A DNA stretch of 40,374 nucleotides from positions 1-40,374 of the forward strand of contig JAJRUQ010000088.1 of the NCBI GenBank assembly GCA_024277705.1, written 5' to 3'. The notes beneath the pieces were generated by a model. The model saw only the letters and a program-made list of their open reading frames with translations. It was not told where the DNA came from and did no database searches. Every line of letters starts with the position of its first letter. Position 1 is the stretch's first letter. A program made the translations under genes and the position numbers. This DNA comes from Gammaproteobacteria bacterium (lineage in GTDB: Bacteria > Pseudomonadota > Gammaproteobacteria > SZUA-229). This document shows, piece after piece, positions 7,612 to 15,656 of this stretch.

Positions 7612-8254
7612 TACCCTGTGGTCCTGAATTTTTGAATTTAGTCAGTTGATTGACAAAACGCACAGTAGCCATTTCAAGACTGTCAATAATTTCTGTGGTT
7701 TTGGTTTGTAACAGGGTATAAAACACCAGCAGAGGTATGGCAACAATCAAACCGAATGCAGTGGTATTCATCGCCACCGAAATACTGGTTGAAAGAATTT
7801 CTGCCTTCATCGAAGGATCCACCTGGGCCACTGCGGTAAATGCTTTTATCAAACCGATAATAGTGCCGAGCAGTCCGAGCAAGGTAGCAATATTGGCAAA
7901 CATGGCAAGATAATGTGTCCGTTTTTCCAGTCGCGGAATAGCTTCCATGATGCTTTCCTCCATAGATGCTTCGATATCTTCCCGGCGTCTGGCCGATTTA
8001 AAATTACCCAGGCCCTGGGCAAGTATTTTACCAACCGTGGCGCTTGATTCTGACGTTATCTGCATAACACCTTTCACTTCGCCTTTTTGCAACATGGGCA
8101 TGATTTTCGCCAGCACCTTGCGGTTTTTATTTTTCGCCGCAGTGAGATAAATGTAACGTTCAACCGTTATGGTCAAACCTATCGCCAGTACCAGCAGAAT
8201 GGGGTACATAAAAGGCCCACCAGACTGGAAAAATCGAATTACGGTATCAAGCAT
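7601..8254 (-). CDS. MotA/TolQ/ExbB proton-channel protein
   Basis: This 217-residue protein has three transmembrane helices (about residues 12-32, 112-140 and 152-182) and the canonical motifs LLGLLGTIIGLIKAF and STSISVAMNTTAFGLIVAIPLL that form the ion pathway. Cytoplasmic loop 1-2 and the C-terminal helix are present. With the two ExbDs it forms a proton-driven rotary or stator motor in the inner membrane. The arrangement of one ExbB, two ExbDs and an AgmX/PglI protein matches Myxococcus AglR-AglQ-AglS more than a simple TonB or Tol system. An 88-bp gap separates it from the upstream small gene, which leaves room for a secondary promoter. Confidence 0.93.
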   Translation of the reverse strand: MLDTVIRFFQSGGPFMYPILLVLAIGLTITVERYIYLTAAKNKNRKVLAKIMPMLQKGEVKGVMQITSESSATVGKILAQGLGNFKSARRREDIEASMEESIMEAIPRLEKRTHYLAMFANIATLLGLLGTIIGLIKAFTAVAQVDPSMKAEILSTSISVAMNTTAFGLIVAIPLLVFYTLLQTKTTEIIDSLEMATVRFVNQLTKFKNSGPQGNAQ

Positions 8255-8342
8255 GAGGAGTCACTCCGTGGTTAAAAACGAACCCGTCAAGAGTTCTGTA
8301 AATTATTGCCAAATTAGTAGTCATAAGAATAATCGCCGACTT

Positions 8343-8660
8343 TCAGTTAGGTTTTTTGTCAGGTGAAGCATAGATTTTGTTATAAAACTCAAGTTCACGT
8401 TTAAAAGTGGATCGATCCACCGGTTTAAAAGGGTCATCTAGAACGCTGGTAAAATCAGGGGTACTGAGTGATACCTTTTCGGAAGCTTTCCAGGGCACAA
8501 TGTACAGTACTTTGGGTAATTCCTTATTACCAATAATGGCGGTACCATCCATTTCCAGCCGCTGTTCCGCCAGCACCGGCGAGCACAGGACAAGCATGCT
8601 GATAAACAAGGAACTGCCAATAATGTTTTTCTGGCCAAAAACGGTTTTGAACTCTATCAT
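8343..8660 (-). CDS. Small exported protein of unknown function
   Basis: This 105-residue protein has a signal peptide (residues ~14-31, ending VLA-EQ) and a short mature domain containing ELPKVLYIVPWK and DDPFKPVDRSTFKRELEFY. I do not recognise a named domain. Its ATG overlaps the stop of the upstream TPR lipoprotein by 4 bp, and it immediately precedes exbB, so it is an integral operon member rather than a chance ORF. The compact, charged mature part suggests a periplasmic adaptor between the TPR scaffold and the motor; this is inference only. Confidence 0.75.
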   Translation of the reverse strand: MIEFKTVFGQKNIIGSSLFISMLVLCSPVLAEQRLEMDGTAIIGNKELPKVLYIVPWKASEKVSLSTPDFTSVLDDPFKPVDRSTFKRELEFYNKIYASPDKKPN

Positions 8661-9256
8661 TTAGCGATATCCTTCTGCTTGTCAATTCTACGCTTGATAT
8701 CAATTAACCACTTTTCAACATCTTTATTACTGTTAGCAGTCAACTGCTGATACTTCTCATACTGTGCAAGTGCCTGTGGCAGATCCTGCAGATAAATATC
8801 AAGCAGGATACCAAGGTTTAAATACGCATTGGCATAACCCGGGTCAGCATCAATAGCCTTTTCATAATTCAACTTTGCCTGCTGGAACTGCCCCTGCTGC
8901 CGTTGAATAACTGCAAGATGAGTATAGGCGATGGCATCATTTTTATCCTGTTCTATGGCATTTAAAAATGCCTGTTTTGCCTGCTCGTTATCCTGTTTAC
9001 TCACATACAACAGACCCAGGTTGGTATAAGCGTGTTTAGCAGCAGGATTTTGTTTCAATAACTGCTCAAACTGTTCGATGGCAAGATCTGTCTTACCGGC
9101 TGTTAAAGACTCATTTGCCTGCTTATACAGCTTCAGCTGAGCATCTTCAGCAGCACTGACTGTTTCCGGAACACTCTGACAGGCAGACAGAATACAGGCA
9201 ATCAGTACCAGCACCAGGGCACGAATCAAACCGTTGATAATACTGCTATTGTACAT
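8657..9256 (-). CDS. TPR lipoprotein (small)
   Basis: This 199-residue protein has a lipoprotein signal with lipobox LSAC-Q (Cys 26) and four to five tetratricopeptide repeats (AYTNLGLLYVSKQDNEQAKQAFLNAIEQ, AYTHLAVIQRQQG, AYLNLGILLDIY). The +2 Gln is compatible with outer-membrane sorting. Size and layout resemble PilF/PilW or NlpI-like TPR lipoproteins, and GltE-like proteins of gliding complexes. It overlaps the upstream large TPR gene by 11 bp and the downstream small exported gene by 4 bp. Likely role: protein-protein scaffold at the inner face of the outer membrane. Confidence 0.85.
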   Translation of the reverse strand: MYNSSIINGLIRALVLVLIACILSACQSVPETVSAAEDAQLKLYKQANESLTAGKTDLAIEQFEQLLKQNPAAKHAYTNLGLLYVSKQDNEQAKQAFLNAIEQDKNDAIAYTHLAVIQRQQGQFQQAKLNYEKAIDADPGYANAYLNLGILLDIYLQDLPQALAQYEKYQQLTANSNKDVEKWLIDIKRRIDKQKDIAK

Positions 9257-12056
9257 AGTTATCGGTCAGCTCACTTTTAGCATAACGAAAAGGCATCATT
9301 CCACCCAATACCGACAGACTGTTTTTAATTGAATCATCAAAACTACCATCAGGTATTCGTGCCACATTAACTTCATGTATTGCAATGGCTTTTTCCTCAA
9401 AAGGATACGCCTGATCTTCCAGCAGATAATTGTATTCCTCCAGCTCTTCTTCGGTTAATTTTTTTGGTCGCTCAGATGCCAGTAATGCACTGGCAAAATC
9501 ACGATAGATTTCAGCAATATTAAAAGTTGCTGCTGTTGTCACTTCTTCAATCTGGTATTTTGCCGCTTTTGTATAGGCTTCAATTGACTGTTTCATTAAA
9601 CGTTTTTTCTTTTTCAGGCTTTTCTTCAGGGGTGTGGTCAGTTTCACCTGTGAATACTGCTCGTGTATCGGTTTAACAAGCTCAAGATTTGCACTGGCAG
9701 CAAGATAACGTGTACGATCAGTTCTTTGCGAGCCACCACTGGCATCGGCTTTGATAATTTCTTTCAACCAGTAATGATAGCGTTTGCTATCCTTTGCGGC
9801 TAAATAATGCAAAGCAATTTTATGACGTAGCTCAATGGTCCTGACCAAAGGTTGTGGATATTTTTTTATGTAAGACTTATAGGTAGCAATGGTCTGCTGT
9901 TGCATGCCAGCCTTGTCGTATAAAACAGCACTTTGCCAAAGCAGATCCTGCTGCTGATCTTTCGGACTTAAACTGATCAGCTTCATCATTTCATCTGCAG
10001 CGTTAGCATAATCCCCGGAGTTGTTATAAGCCAACGCCAGTTTTTGCGTAATGCCCAGCTGCCATTTTTTCTGATCGGGATAGCGTTTTCGAAAATCCTG
10101 CAACAGTTTTATAACTTCCGGCCATTGTTGCAGAGCAAGGTATTCTGTTGCCGCATCATATTCGGCTATAGCACGTATTGATGATGCCGGCACCGCCCTG
10201 GCTACACGTAAAAAATGCATCGCTGCCAATTGATGGTTACCGGCTTCACGTTCCAGCTCTCCCTGTTTGTATATAGAAGAAGCCAGTTGTTCAAGTATAT
10301 TCTTGCGTTTTCTGTCTTTTTCAGACATGCCACTTAATACCTGTAAATAGGCATCTTCAGCAACTGAAAAATTCTTTAATTTAAAGTTTGAGTGCGCGAT
10401 GACAATCCATGCACGATGTTTCAACTTAACATCTAGCTGCGGATTGTTTAATAAACGTTGGACTGCTGTATTTGCCTGGACATATTGTTTTAAATCAAAA
10501 AACTGCTCAGCCGTTTTCAGCAGAACATCAGGCATCCGTTTATCGTCCGGGAAAAAATAACTGAACTTAAGTGAGCTCTGCAGAAGATTATCATTGATTT
10601 TTGTTTTATCTTTTTTACTGCTGCCTGTATACAGTTTATTGTAGGCAATTAGTGCGGCATAAGCGGCTTCTGCACTGTTTTTATGACGCGGATATGAATA
10701 GGCTGTTTTTTCATATTCAACAATAGCCGACGCATATTGCCCGGCATCAAAACGTGACTCCGCCAGCAGAAAATTAATTTCGGCAGCTTTATCATCCCGT
10801 GGAAATGAATCGAGATACTGCTGATACCAGCTCGCTGTCCGCTTAAAATCAGAAGCTTTTTTACTGCTTCTTGCGGTAGCGTGATAATGCATGGCAATAT
10901 CACTCATGTGAGCGGTTAAAACAGGCTGTAACTCAGCCTTTGTTGCCAGGCTCTGCTGTGCCCAGAAAGCAGTACCGACATTATATTTTTCAACAAAACG
11001 TTTTTTTTCCGGCAACAACAGTGAACTGAAAGCTGACTTTTTATATACCGCAATTGCCCTGCCGTGAAATACCGGCGCAAAACGGGAGAACGAATGATTG
11101 TCTCCATATAGTAAATATATATCAGCTGCATCGGTTATGCGCTCCTTGCTCAGATATAATTTCGCAAGTTCTGTATACAATAATGGTTCATAAGGTCTGC
11201 TGCCATTTTTTTTGAAGTAGACTGCGATCGCCTGCTTATTATCCAGATAAGAAAAGGACAGGCTGATAACACGCATTACATCTTCAATCAATTCCTGCTC
11301 ACTACGGCCCAGTGTTTGCGATAGCGAAAGTTCATCAAGCATCTGCTGCTGTTGTTTCAGGTCAAGTAACCGGATAAAACTATGAATTGCCTGCTCGTTT
11401 TTGTTCTGTTTAAACTGTGACCAGCCGAGTTTATATAAAGACTTGTCATAATAAATCGAGTCAGAAAAATGTCTGACAACTGCACCATAGGCCTGTTCTG
11501 CCTTCGCATAAACGCCAGACACAAAATAGTTTTCACCGAGGCGAAATTGCACTTCATCAATATATGCTGACTCCGGAAAACCGCTAACCAGTCGTTCCAT
11601 ATAATATTGCGCTTTTTCAGGATTTGACTCAACCGCATAAGCTCTGGATAACTGATAAAGAATCACATCATTATCTTTTCTCTCAGGATACACCTTCAGA
11701 TATTGTTCATATCGATTAATGGCGGCCAAGATTTGCTGCTCTCCCTGATTAACCGTTTTTTCATTATCCGAAAGTTTATTATCCATACTGGCTTCCAGTT
11801 CCAGATCAGCCAGTCGTTGCATCTCTTTGCCATACTGTTCACCATGTGGAGTAATCAGGACAAGCTGACGATAACTGTCTATCAACTGCTGATGACTAAC
11901 ATCAAAATTGACATAGGGGCTGATGTTCTCTGTTTTGTATTGGAGATCAGCAATGGTTGGTGTGACTTCCCTCCCGCTACCGACACACGACTGCAGCATA
12001 AACGCACTCAGCCATACCAGCAAAAAAGAAAGACTGGAACAAAAAAACGGTTTCAT
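9246..12056 (-). CDS. Large TPR lipoprotein
   Basis: This 936-residue protein has a signal peptide and lipobox LQSC-V (Cys 24), followed by many TPR/BamD-like helical repeats across most of its length (YQLSRAYAVESNPEKAQYYMERLV, FRLGENYFVSGVYAKAEQAY, INFLLAESRFDAGQYASAIVEY). It should form a long solenoid anchored to the outer membrane and reaching into the periplasm. It overlaps the upstream 622-residue TPR gene by 4 bp (ATGA). Comparable large TPR proteins (GltD/GltE-like) occur in Agl-Glt gliding loci. No catalytic motif is visible. The C-terminal segment after ~residue 780 is charged and may contact the motor proteins. Confidence 0.87.
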   Translation of the reverse strand: MKPFFCSSLSFLLVWLSAFMLQSCVGSGREVTPTIADLQYKTENISPYVNFDVSHQQLIDSYRQLVLITPHGEQYGKEMQRLADLELEASMDNKLSDNEKTVNQGEQQILAAINRYEQYLKVYPERKDNDVILYQLSRAYAVESNPEKAQYYMERLVSGFPESAYIDEVQFRLGENYFVSGVYAKAEQAYGAVVRHFSDSIYYDKSLYKLGWSQFKQNKNEQAIHSFIRLLDLKQQQQMLDELSLSQTLGRSEQELIEDVMRVISLSFSYLDNKQAIAVYFKKNGSRPYEPLLYTELAKLYLSKERITDAADIYLLYGDNHSFSRFAPVFHGRAIAVYKKSAFSSLLLPEKKRFVEKYNVGTAFWAQQSLATKAELQPVLTAHMSDIAMHYHATARSSKKASDFKRTASWYQQYLDSFPRDDKAAEINFLLAESRFDAGQYASAIVEYEKTAYSYPRHKNSAEAAYAALIAYNKLYTGSSKKDKTKINDNLLQSSLKFSYFFPDDKRMPDVLLKTAEQFFDLKQYVQANTAVQRLLNNPQLDVKLKHRAWIVIAHSNFKLKNFSVAEDAYLQVLSGMSEKDRKRKNILEQLASSIYKQGELEREAGNHQLAAMHFLRVARAVPASSIRAIAEYDAATEYLALQQWPEVIKLLQDFRKRYPDQKKWQLGITQKLALAYNNSGDYANAADEMMKLISLSPKDQQQDLLWQSAVLYDKAGMQQQTIATYKSYIKKYPQPLVRTIELRHKIALHYLAAKDSKRYHYWLKEIIKADASGGSQRTDRTRYLAASANLELVKPIHEQYSQVKLTTPLKKSLKKKKRLMKQSIEAYTKAAKYQIEEVTTAATFNIAEIYRDFASALLASERPKKLTEEELEEYNYLLEDQAYPFEEKAIAIHEVNVARIPDGSFDDSIKNSLSVLGGMMPFRYAKSELTDNYVQ

Positions 12057-13921
12057 TGTGTTTTCCGCTGTTTTGCTATTTCATCATAAACCCGGGTGAG
12101 CGAATAACGTGCATTCAGGCGCAACTGCACAAGCTGCTGCTTGCGGCTTTTTATTGCCTCAATAGCCAGCTGATTAATCAGCTGTTCCTGCTGCTCGATT
12201 AAACCGGATACTTTTGTTTGCTGTTGCTCAATTTCTTTGTTCTGACCGATAATGCGCTGACCAAGGTCAGCCAGTCCTGCTTCATGAATACTGGCTGCCT
12301 GCTGCAGTGAGCGCGCTGACACTTCAGCCTGACTCAATGCACGGTCAAGCAACTGCAACTGATGAAATATTTGCCAGTAGCGCCGCGGAAAATCCGTACT
12401 GATATCCCAGTAAAGCAAACCATAAATTAATCTATATTTTTCTTTTGCTGCTGCCAGATCCTGTTGCACGTCAAGACTGGAAAGCAACAGCTTAACGTCT
12501 TCCAGACGTTCCAGGTAGTCTGCTTCGTCTTCATCAGCCAGTGCCATTATATCCTGAGAATCCTTTACTCGACCGACTTCCTCGGCCAGAGCTGTCCGCT
12601 GTTGCCGTAAATTTTCCAGCTGTTGAAAGTCAGTACTCTGCTCGACCTGCGGGCGTTTATTTTCAAATGAGCTGCTGCGTTCGGCGAGCATTAGTTCAAA
12701 AACCGGCAGATTTTGTTTCCAGCGTGCCAGCGAGTTTTTTATTTCCAGTAACTCCCTATAATTCTGCAATGCATGTTGAAATGATTTGCTGGCAACAAGG
12801 TGCTGTATATAAGGTGTTGCCCGATAGCTCAACACATTGCTTTCCGGTAACTCAGGTGACCCTGTCTGAATCATCGCTTCATTATATAAAGTGTTAATCA
12901 GGTCCATCTGTTTAATACTTTTTATGAAACCATCCATCTCCTGCATATAGCGCTGAAACTGCTTCACCGCACGCTTATAACTTTTTGCGGCCAGCGCGTT
13001 ATTGCCTAATTGTTCATAAGCGTAGGCAGTGGCAAGATATGCCTCCAGTGTTGCATCATCAACCTGCCGCTTTTCCAGCAAAACCTTCCAGTAGATTAAT
13101 GCTTTTTCAGGATCAGCTTTCCGGCTCCAGGCCCAGCCGGTAGCCAGCAGTGCTTTATTACTTAATAAACCGGAAACACGGATAGCGGAAAAATATTCGA
13201 TCGCCTCATCAAACTTGTTTTGCTGCAATAAAGACAGCCCCAGCACCAGCCGTGCTGAATCCTGAAGTGAAAGCAACTCTTCATCCGCTGAGTTTCTTGC
13301 TATCAGTTTTTCCAGCCACTCATGGCCATACTGTGCATTTTGTTTAGTGGTCAGTGCAATACCAAGATTATATTCAGAATACGCACGCCAGACATATTGC
13401 TCATCTATTGCTGCAATGGCCTGCTGCGCACGATCAAAAGACTGTTTCCGAATATTCAGCTCACTCAGAATATACTGTTTCTCAGCCTCTCGCAGTGGTG
13501 TCAGCTGCTTACTAATGCGGTTAAGCAGCACTTCCGCCTGTACAAAATTTGCCGCTTCATACTGTACTCTTGCCAGATTAAACCAGACTCTGTTTTTGAC
13601 CGATGCTGAAATATTTTCATCCAGCAACTGACCGAAAATTGTTTCAGCTTTTTCGGGAAGGCCATAATCAAAATACAGACTGGCCAGTAAAAGCTCGGCA
13701 TTTTCCGGATTGTTATTTAATAAATGCTTTTCTTTGGCAACCGTTAAATCGGTTATGGCCGCAAGTTTTTCATCCTGAAAAAGATGATACAAAGATACAC
13801 CGTATGCCAGATCAGCGACCTTCTGTTCATGCCTGTATTCACTGGCATTTACTGTCAGTGATGCACAGCAGAAAAATATCTGCAGTGAGCGTTTATAATG
13901 AATAAGAGAAAAAAATTTCAT
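12053..13921 (-). CDS. Periplasmic TPR / coiled-coil protein
   Basis: This 622-residue protein has an N-terminal signal peptide (ending near VNA-SE), TPR-type repeats over residues ~35-360, and a Gln/Leu/Glu-rich coiled-coil C-terminal half (roughly 420-610; ELLEIKNSL, QQEQLINQLAIEAIKS). There is no lipobox (CCAS lacks the spacing), so it is probably soluble periplasmic. It starts 18 bp after the preceding gene's stop and overlaps the large TPR lipoprotein gene. The design, a helical-repeat head with a long coil, suits a periplasm-spanning connector. Function is inferred from context. Confidence 0.82.
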   Translation of the reverse strand: MKFFSLIHYKRSLQIFFCCASLTVNASEYRHEQKVADLAYGVSLYHLFQDEKLAAITDLTVAKEKHLLNNNPENAELLLASLYFDYGLPEKAETIFGQLLDENISASVKNRVWFNLARVQYEAANFVQAEVLLNRISKQLTPLREAEKQYILSELNIRKQSFDRAQQAIAAIDEQYVWRAYSEYNLGIALTTKQNAQYGHEWLEKLIARNSADEELLSLQDSARLVLGLSLLQQNKFDEAIEYFSAIRVSGLLSNKALLATGWAWSRKADPEKALIYWKVLLEKRQVDDATLEAYLATAYAYEQLGNNALAAKSYKRAVKQFQRYMQEMDGFIKSIKQMDLINTLYNEAMIQTGSPELPESNVLSYRATPYIQHLVASKSFQHALQNYRELLEIKNSLARWKQNLPVFELMLAERSSSFENKRPQVEQSTDFQQLENLRQQRTALAEEVGRVKDSQDIMALADEDEADYLERLEDVKLLLSSLDVQQDLAAAKEKYRLIYGLLYWDISTDFPRRYWQIFHQLQLLDRALSQAEVSARSLQQAASIHEAGLADLGQRIIGQNKEIEQQQTKVSGLIEQQEQLINQLAIEAIKSRKQQLVQLRLNARYSLTRVYDEIAKQRKTQ

Positions 13922-13939
13922 TAAACCAAGACGAGTGTT

Positions 13940-14494
13940 TTATTCCCAGACACGCGTTTTAAAGACCGGCTGCTCTTTTGCAGGATCATCAATAATCTGC
14001 AATTCAATAAACAGAGGGTCACTTGCCTTTTCTATCTTTATAGTCTCACCGCGCCGGTAGTCGCGTTGGCTTGGCCCCTTGCCGGTAAAAATAGCAATAA
14101 CTTCATGCTCACCGGAAGCCAGATTACCAATATAAAGCCGCTGCACACCACCACGTTTTAGCGCAGAAATTTCACGTTCCGTATAAAGATGACTGGCCAG
14201 AACCTTATCATCAATTTTCAGCTGCACAGAATCCAGGGAAAACAACTGCCCTGCATCCATGGAAAGAAAAACACTGAACTGGGTATTCGCCGGGAACAGC
14301 AAATCCTCTTCCAGAATAAACAGATTTCTATTCAGTTTCAGCACATCTTTTTTCAATGCCTGAATGTTTTTCTGTAGCTCGGTTTCTGCTTTGACTTCGG
14401 TTTCGGCAACCTCGGCATAAACCACGGTCGCAGAAAACAATATCTGTAACATGGCCAGGGATAAAATAAAAACGGTGCGAATTGCCTTATTCAT
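13940..14494 (-). CDS. Small periplasmic protein with coiled coil, unknown function
   Basis: From the ATG at 14494 this is 184 residues: signal peptide (MNKAIRTVFILSLAMLQ..., cleavage near VYA-EV), a short coiled coil (ELQKNIQALKKDVLKLNRNL), then a beta-rich domain (TQFSVFLSMDAGQLFSLDSVQLKIDD) ending in a basic and acidic mix. The longer ORF from 14581 has an ATGA overlap with the apbE stop, so either translational coupling with a 29-residue N-terminal extension or re-initiation at 14494 is possible. GGA eight bases before 14494 and the clean signal peptide favour the short form. I do not recognise a named family; the beta domain recalls PEGA-like or envelope adaptor modules (GEHEVIAIFTGKG). 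Confidence 0.72.
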   Translation of the reverse strand: MNKAIRTVFILSLAMLQILFSATVVYAEVAETEVKAETELQKNIQALKKDVLKLNRNLFILEEDLLFPANTQFSVFLSMDAGQLFSLDSVQLKIDDKVLASHLYTEREISALKRGGVQRLYIGNLASGEHEVIAIFTGKGPSQRDYRRGETIKIEKASDPLFIELQIIDDPAKEQPVFKTRVWE

Positions 14495-14577
14495 AATCAT
14501 ATTCCAGTTCGTGTTTATTGTGAGCCTGTTATTTTTTATCCGGCAGCCAGGTTTAACACTGTGGCCTGCCATCATAT

Positions 14578-15615
14578 TCATCGGGAATTTTCCGGCTCTT
14601 CCAGACCGGATGAATAATGTACAACACCCGATGCATCGATAACGATGGCATCTATATTTTCCAGTGAGTCAATCAGTTTTATGCCGGCTTCAGCACCTAA
14701 AATAAAAACCGTTGTTGATAACGCATCGCTTGTTGTTGCATCCGGCCCGATGACAGTAGCACTCCATGACTGCGCCGCCGAATGCCCTGTTTCAGGATTA
14801 ATTATATGATGAATTCGTTCATTATTTGCGATAAAAAAACGTTCATAATCACCGGAAGTTGAAATCGCACTATCCGCCAGCGGTATACTTAAAACAATGG
14901 CTTTATCATTGCGTGGATGCTGAATGCCAATCATCCATGGCCGACCATGGCGATCACCAATAATACGGGTATCACCGCCAGCACTGACTAAAGCCTGCTG
15001 AATACCGCATTGCTGTAATATCCGGATTGCCTGGTCAACCGCATGGCCCTTGGCAATCCCACCCAGATCAATACGCATACCGGCACTGGCAAAACGCACT
15101 GACTGTTCGTTAATTATTAGATTTTTATAATTTATCTTATCCAGTTTCTGTTGCACAAGCTGTTCAGACGGCTGCTGCTGCTTGCGATAATCATAAAAGT
15201 AACCGATGGAGGCAAAGGTAACGTCAAACGCACCGGCAGAGAGCTTTGAAAACTCAACAGATTTTTTTAACAGAGAGCTTAATTCAGCACTAACAGGTAC
15301 CGGTTTACTGGCAGCATTTCGGTTGATCGCGGATATTTCACTGCTGTCTTTAAAGGGGCTCATTAATTCATCAATACGAACCATTTCCGCAAAAACCCGG
15401 TCACTGCATAAGCCGGCCTGCGCAGTATTTTCGTACCAGAATTCAAGCTGAATACGGGTGCCCATGACATCCTGTGACTGCTTGAACCAATCAGCACTGA
15501 CCTGACCGGTGATTGCTACAAGTAAAAAAAACAGGCCACAGTTCCGGCCAATCATCCATCGTTTAAACATTGAGCCGTTGACGGGCAACCCGCCTGCAAA
15601 CAACTTAACTCCCAT
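14578..15615 (-). CDS. apbE: ApbE-family FAD:protein FMN transferase
   Basis: The ~345-residue ApbE protein carries the full set of family motifs: MGTRIQLEFW near the N-terminus, MRIDLGGIAKGHAVD, SAGGDTRI, HIINPETG and the metal-binding ATTSDALSTTVFILG. ApbE transfers FMN from FAD to a Ser or Thr of partner proteins, or hydrolyses FAD in the periplasm. A signal peptide ends near VSA-DW, so it is periplasmic. Starts at 15615 (ATG) or 15570 (ATG just before MFKRW) are both possible; the track's 15618 is TTG. No NqrB/RnfG-type partner or clear flavinylation motif (DxxxSGAT) was found in the window, so its substrate is unknown. The next gene overlaps its stop. Confidence 0.93.
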   Translation of the reverse strand: MGVKLFAGGLPVNGSMFKRWMIGRNCGLFFLLVAITGQVSADWFKQSQDVMGTRIQLEFWYENTAQAGLCSDRVFAEMVRIDELMSPFKDSSEISAINRNAASKPVPVSAELSSLLKKSVEFSKLSAGAFDVTFASIGYFYDYRKQQQPSEQLVQQKLDKINYKNLIINEQSVRFASAGMRIDLGGIAKGHAVDQAIRILQQCGIQQALVSAGGDTRIIGDRHGRPWMIGIQHPRNDKAIVLSIPLADSAISTSGDYERFFIANNERIHHIINPETGHSAAQSWSATVIGPDATTSDALSTTVFILGAEAGIKLIDSLENIDAIVIDASGVVHYSSGLEEPENSR

Positions 15616-15656
15616 CAAAATCTCGACTTACCTAATCACAATTCAGAGATTATAGA

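Noticed and set aside
5685-8254. Conventional TonB iron-uptake system
   Set aside because: No TonB-dependent receptor is present, and the C-terminal domain looks AgmX/PglI-like rather than TonB; the TPR context favours a Glt-like complex.
5685-14494. Firm assignment as a gliding motility machine
   Set aside because: Similarity is at the level of motor, AgmX/PglI and TPR architecture; no MglA-type regulator or other Glt-specific proteins were seen.
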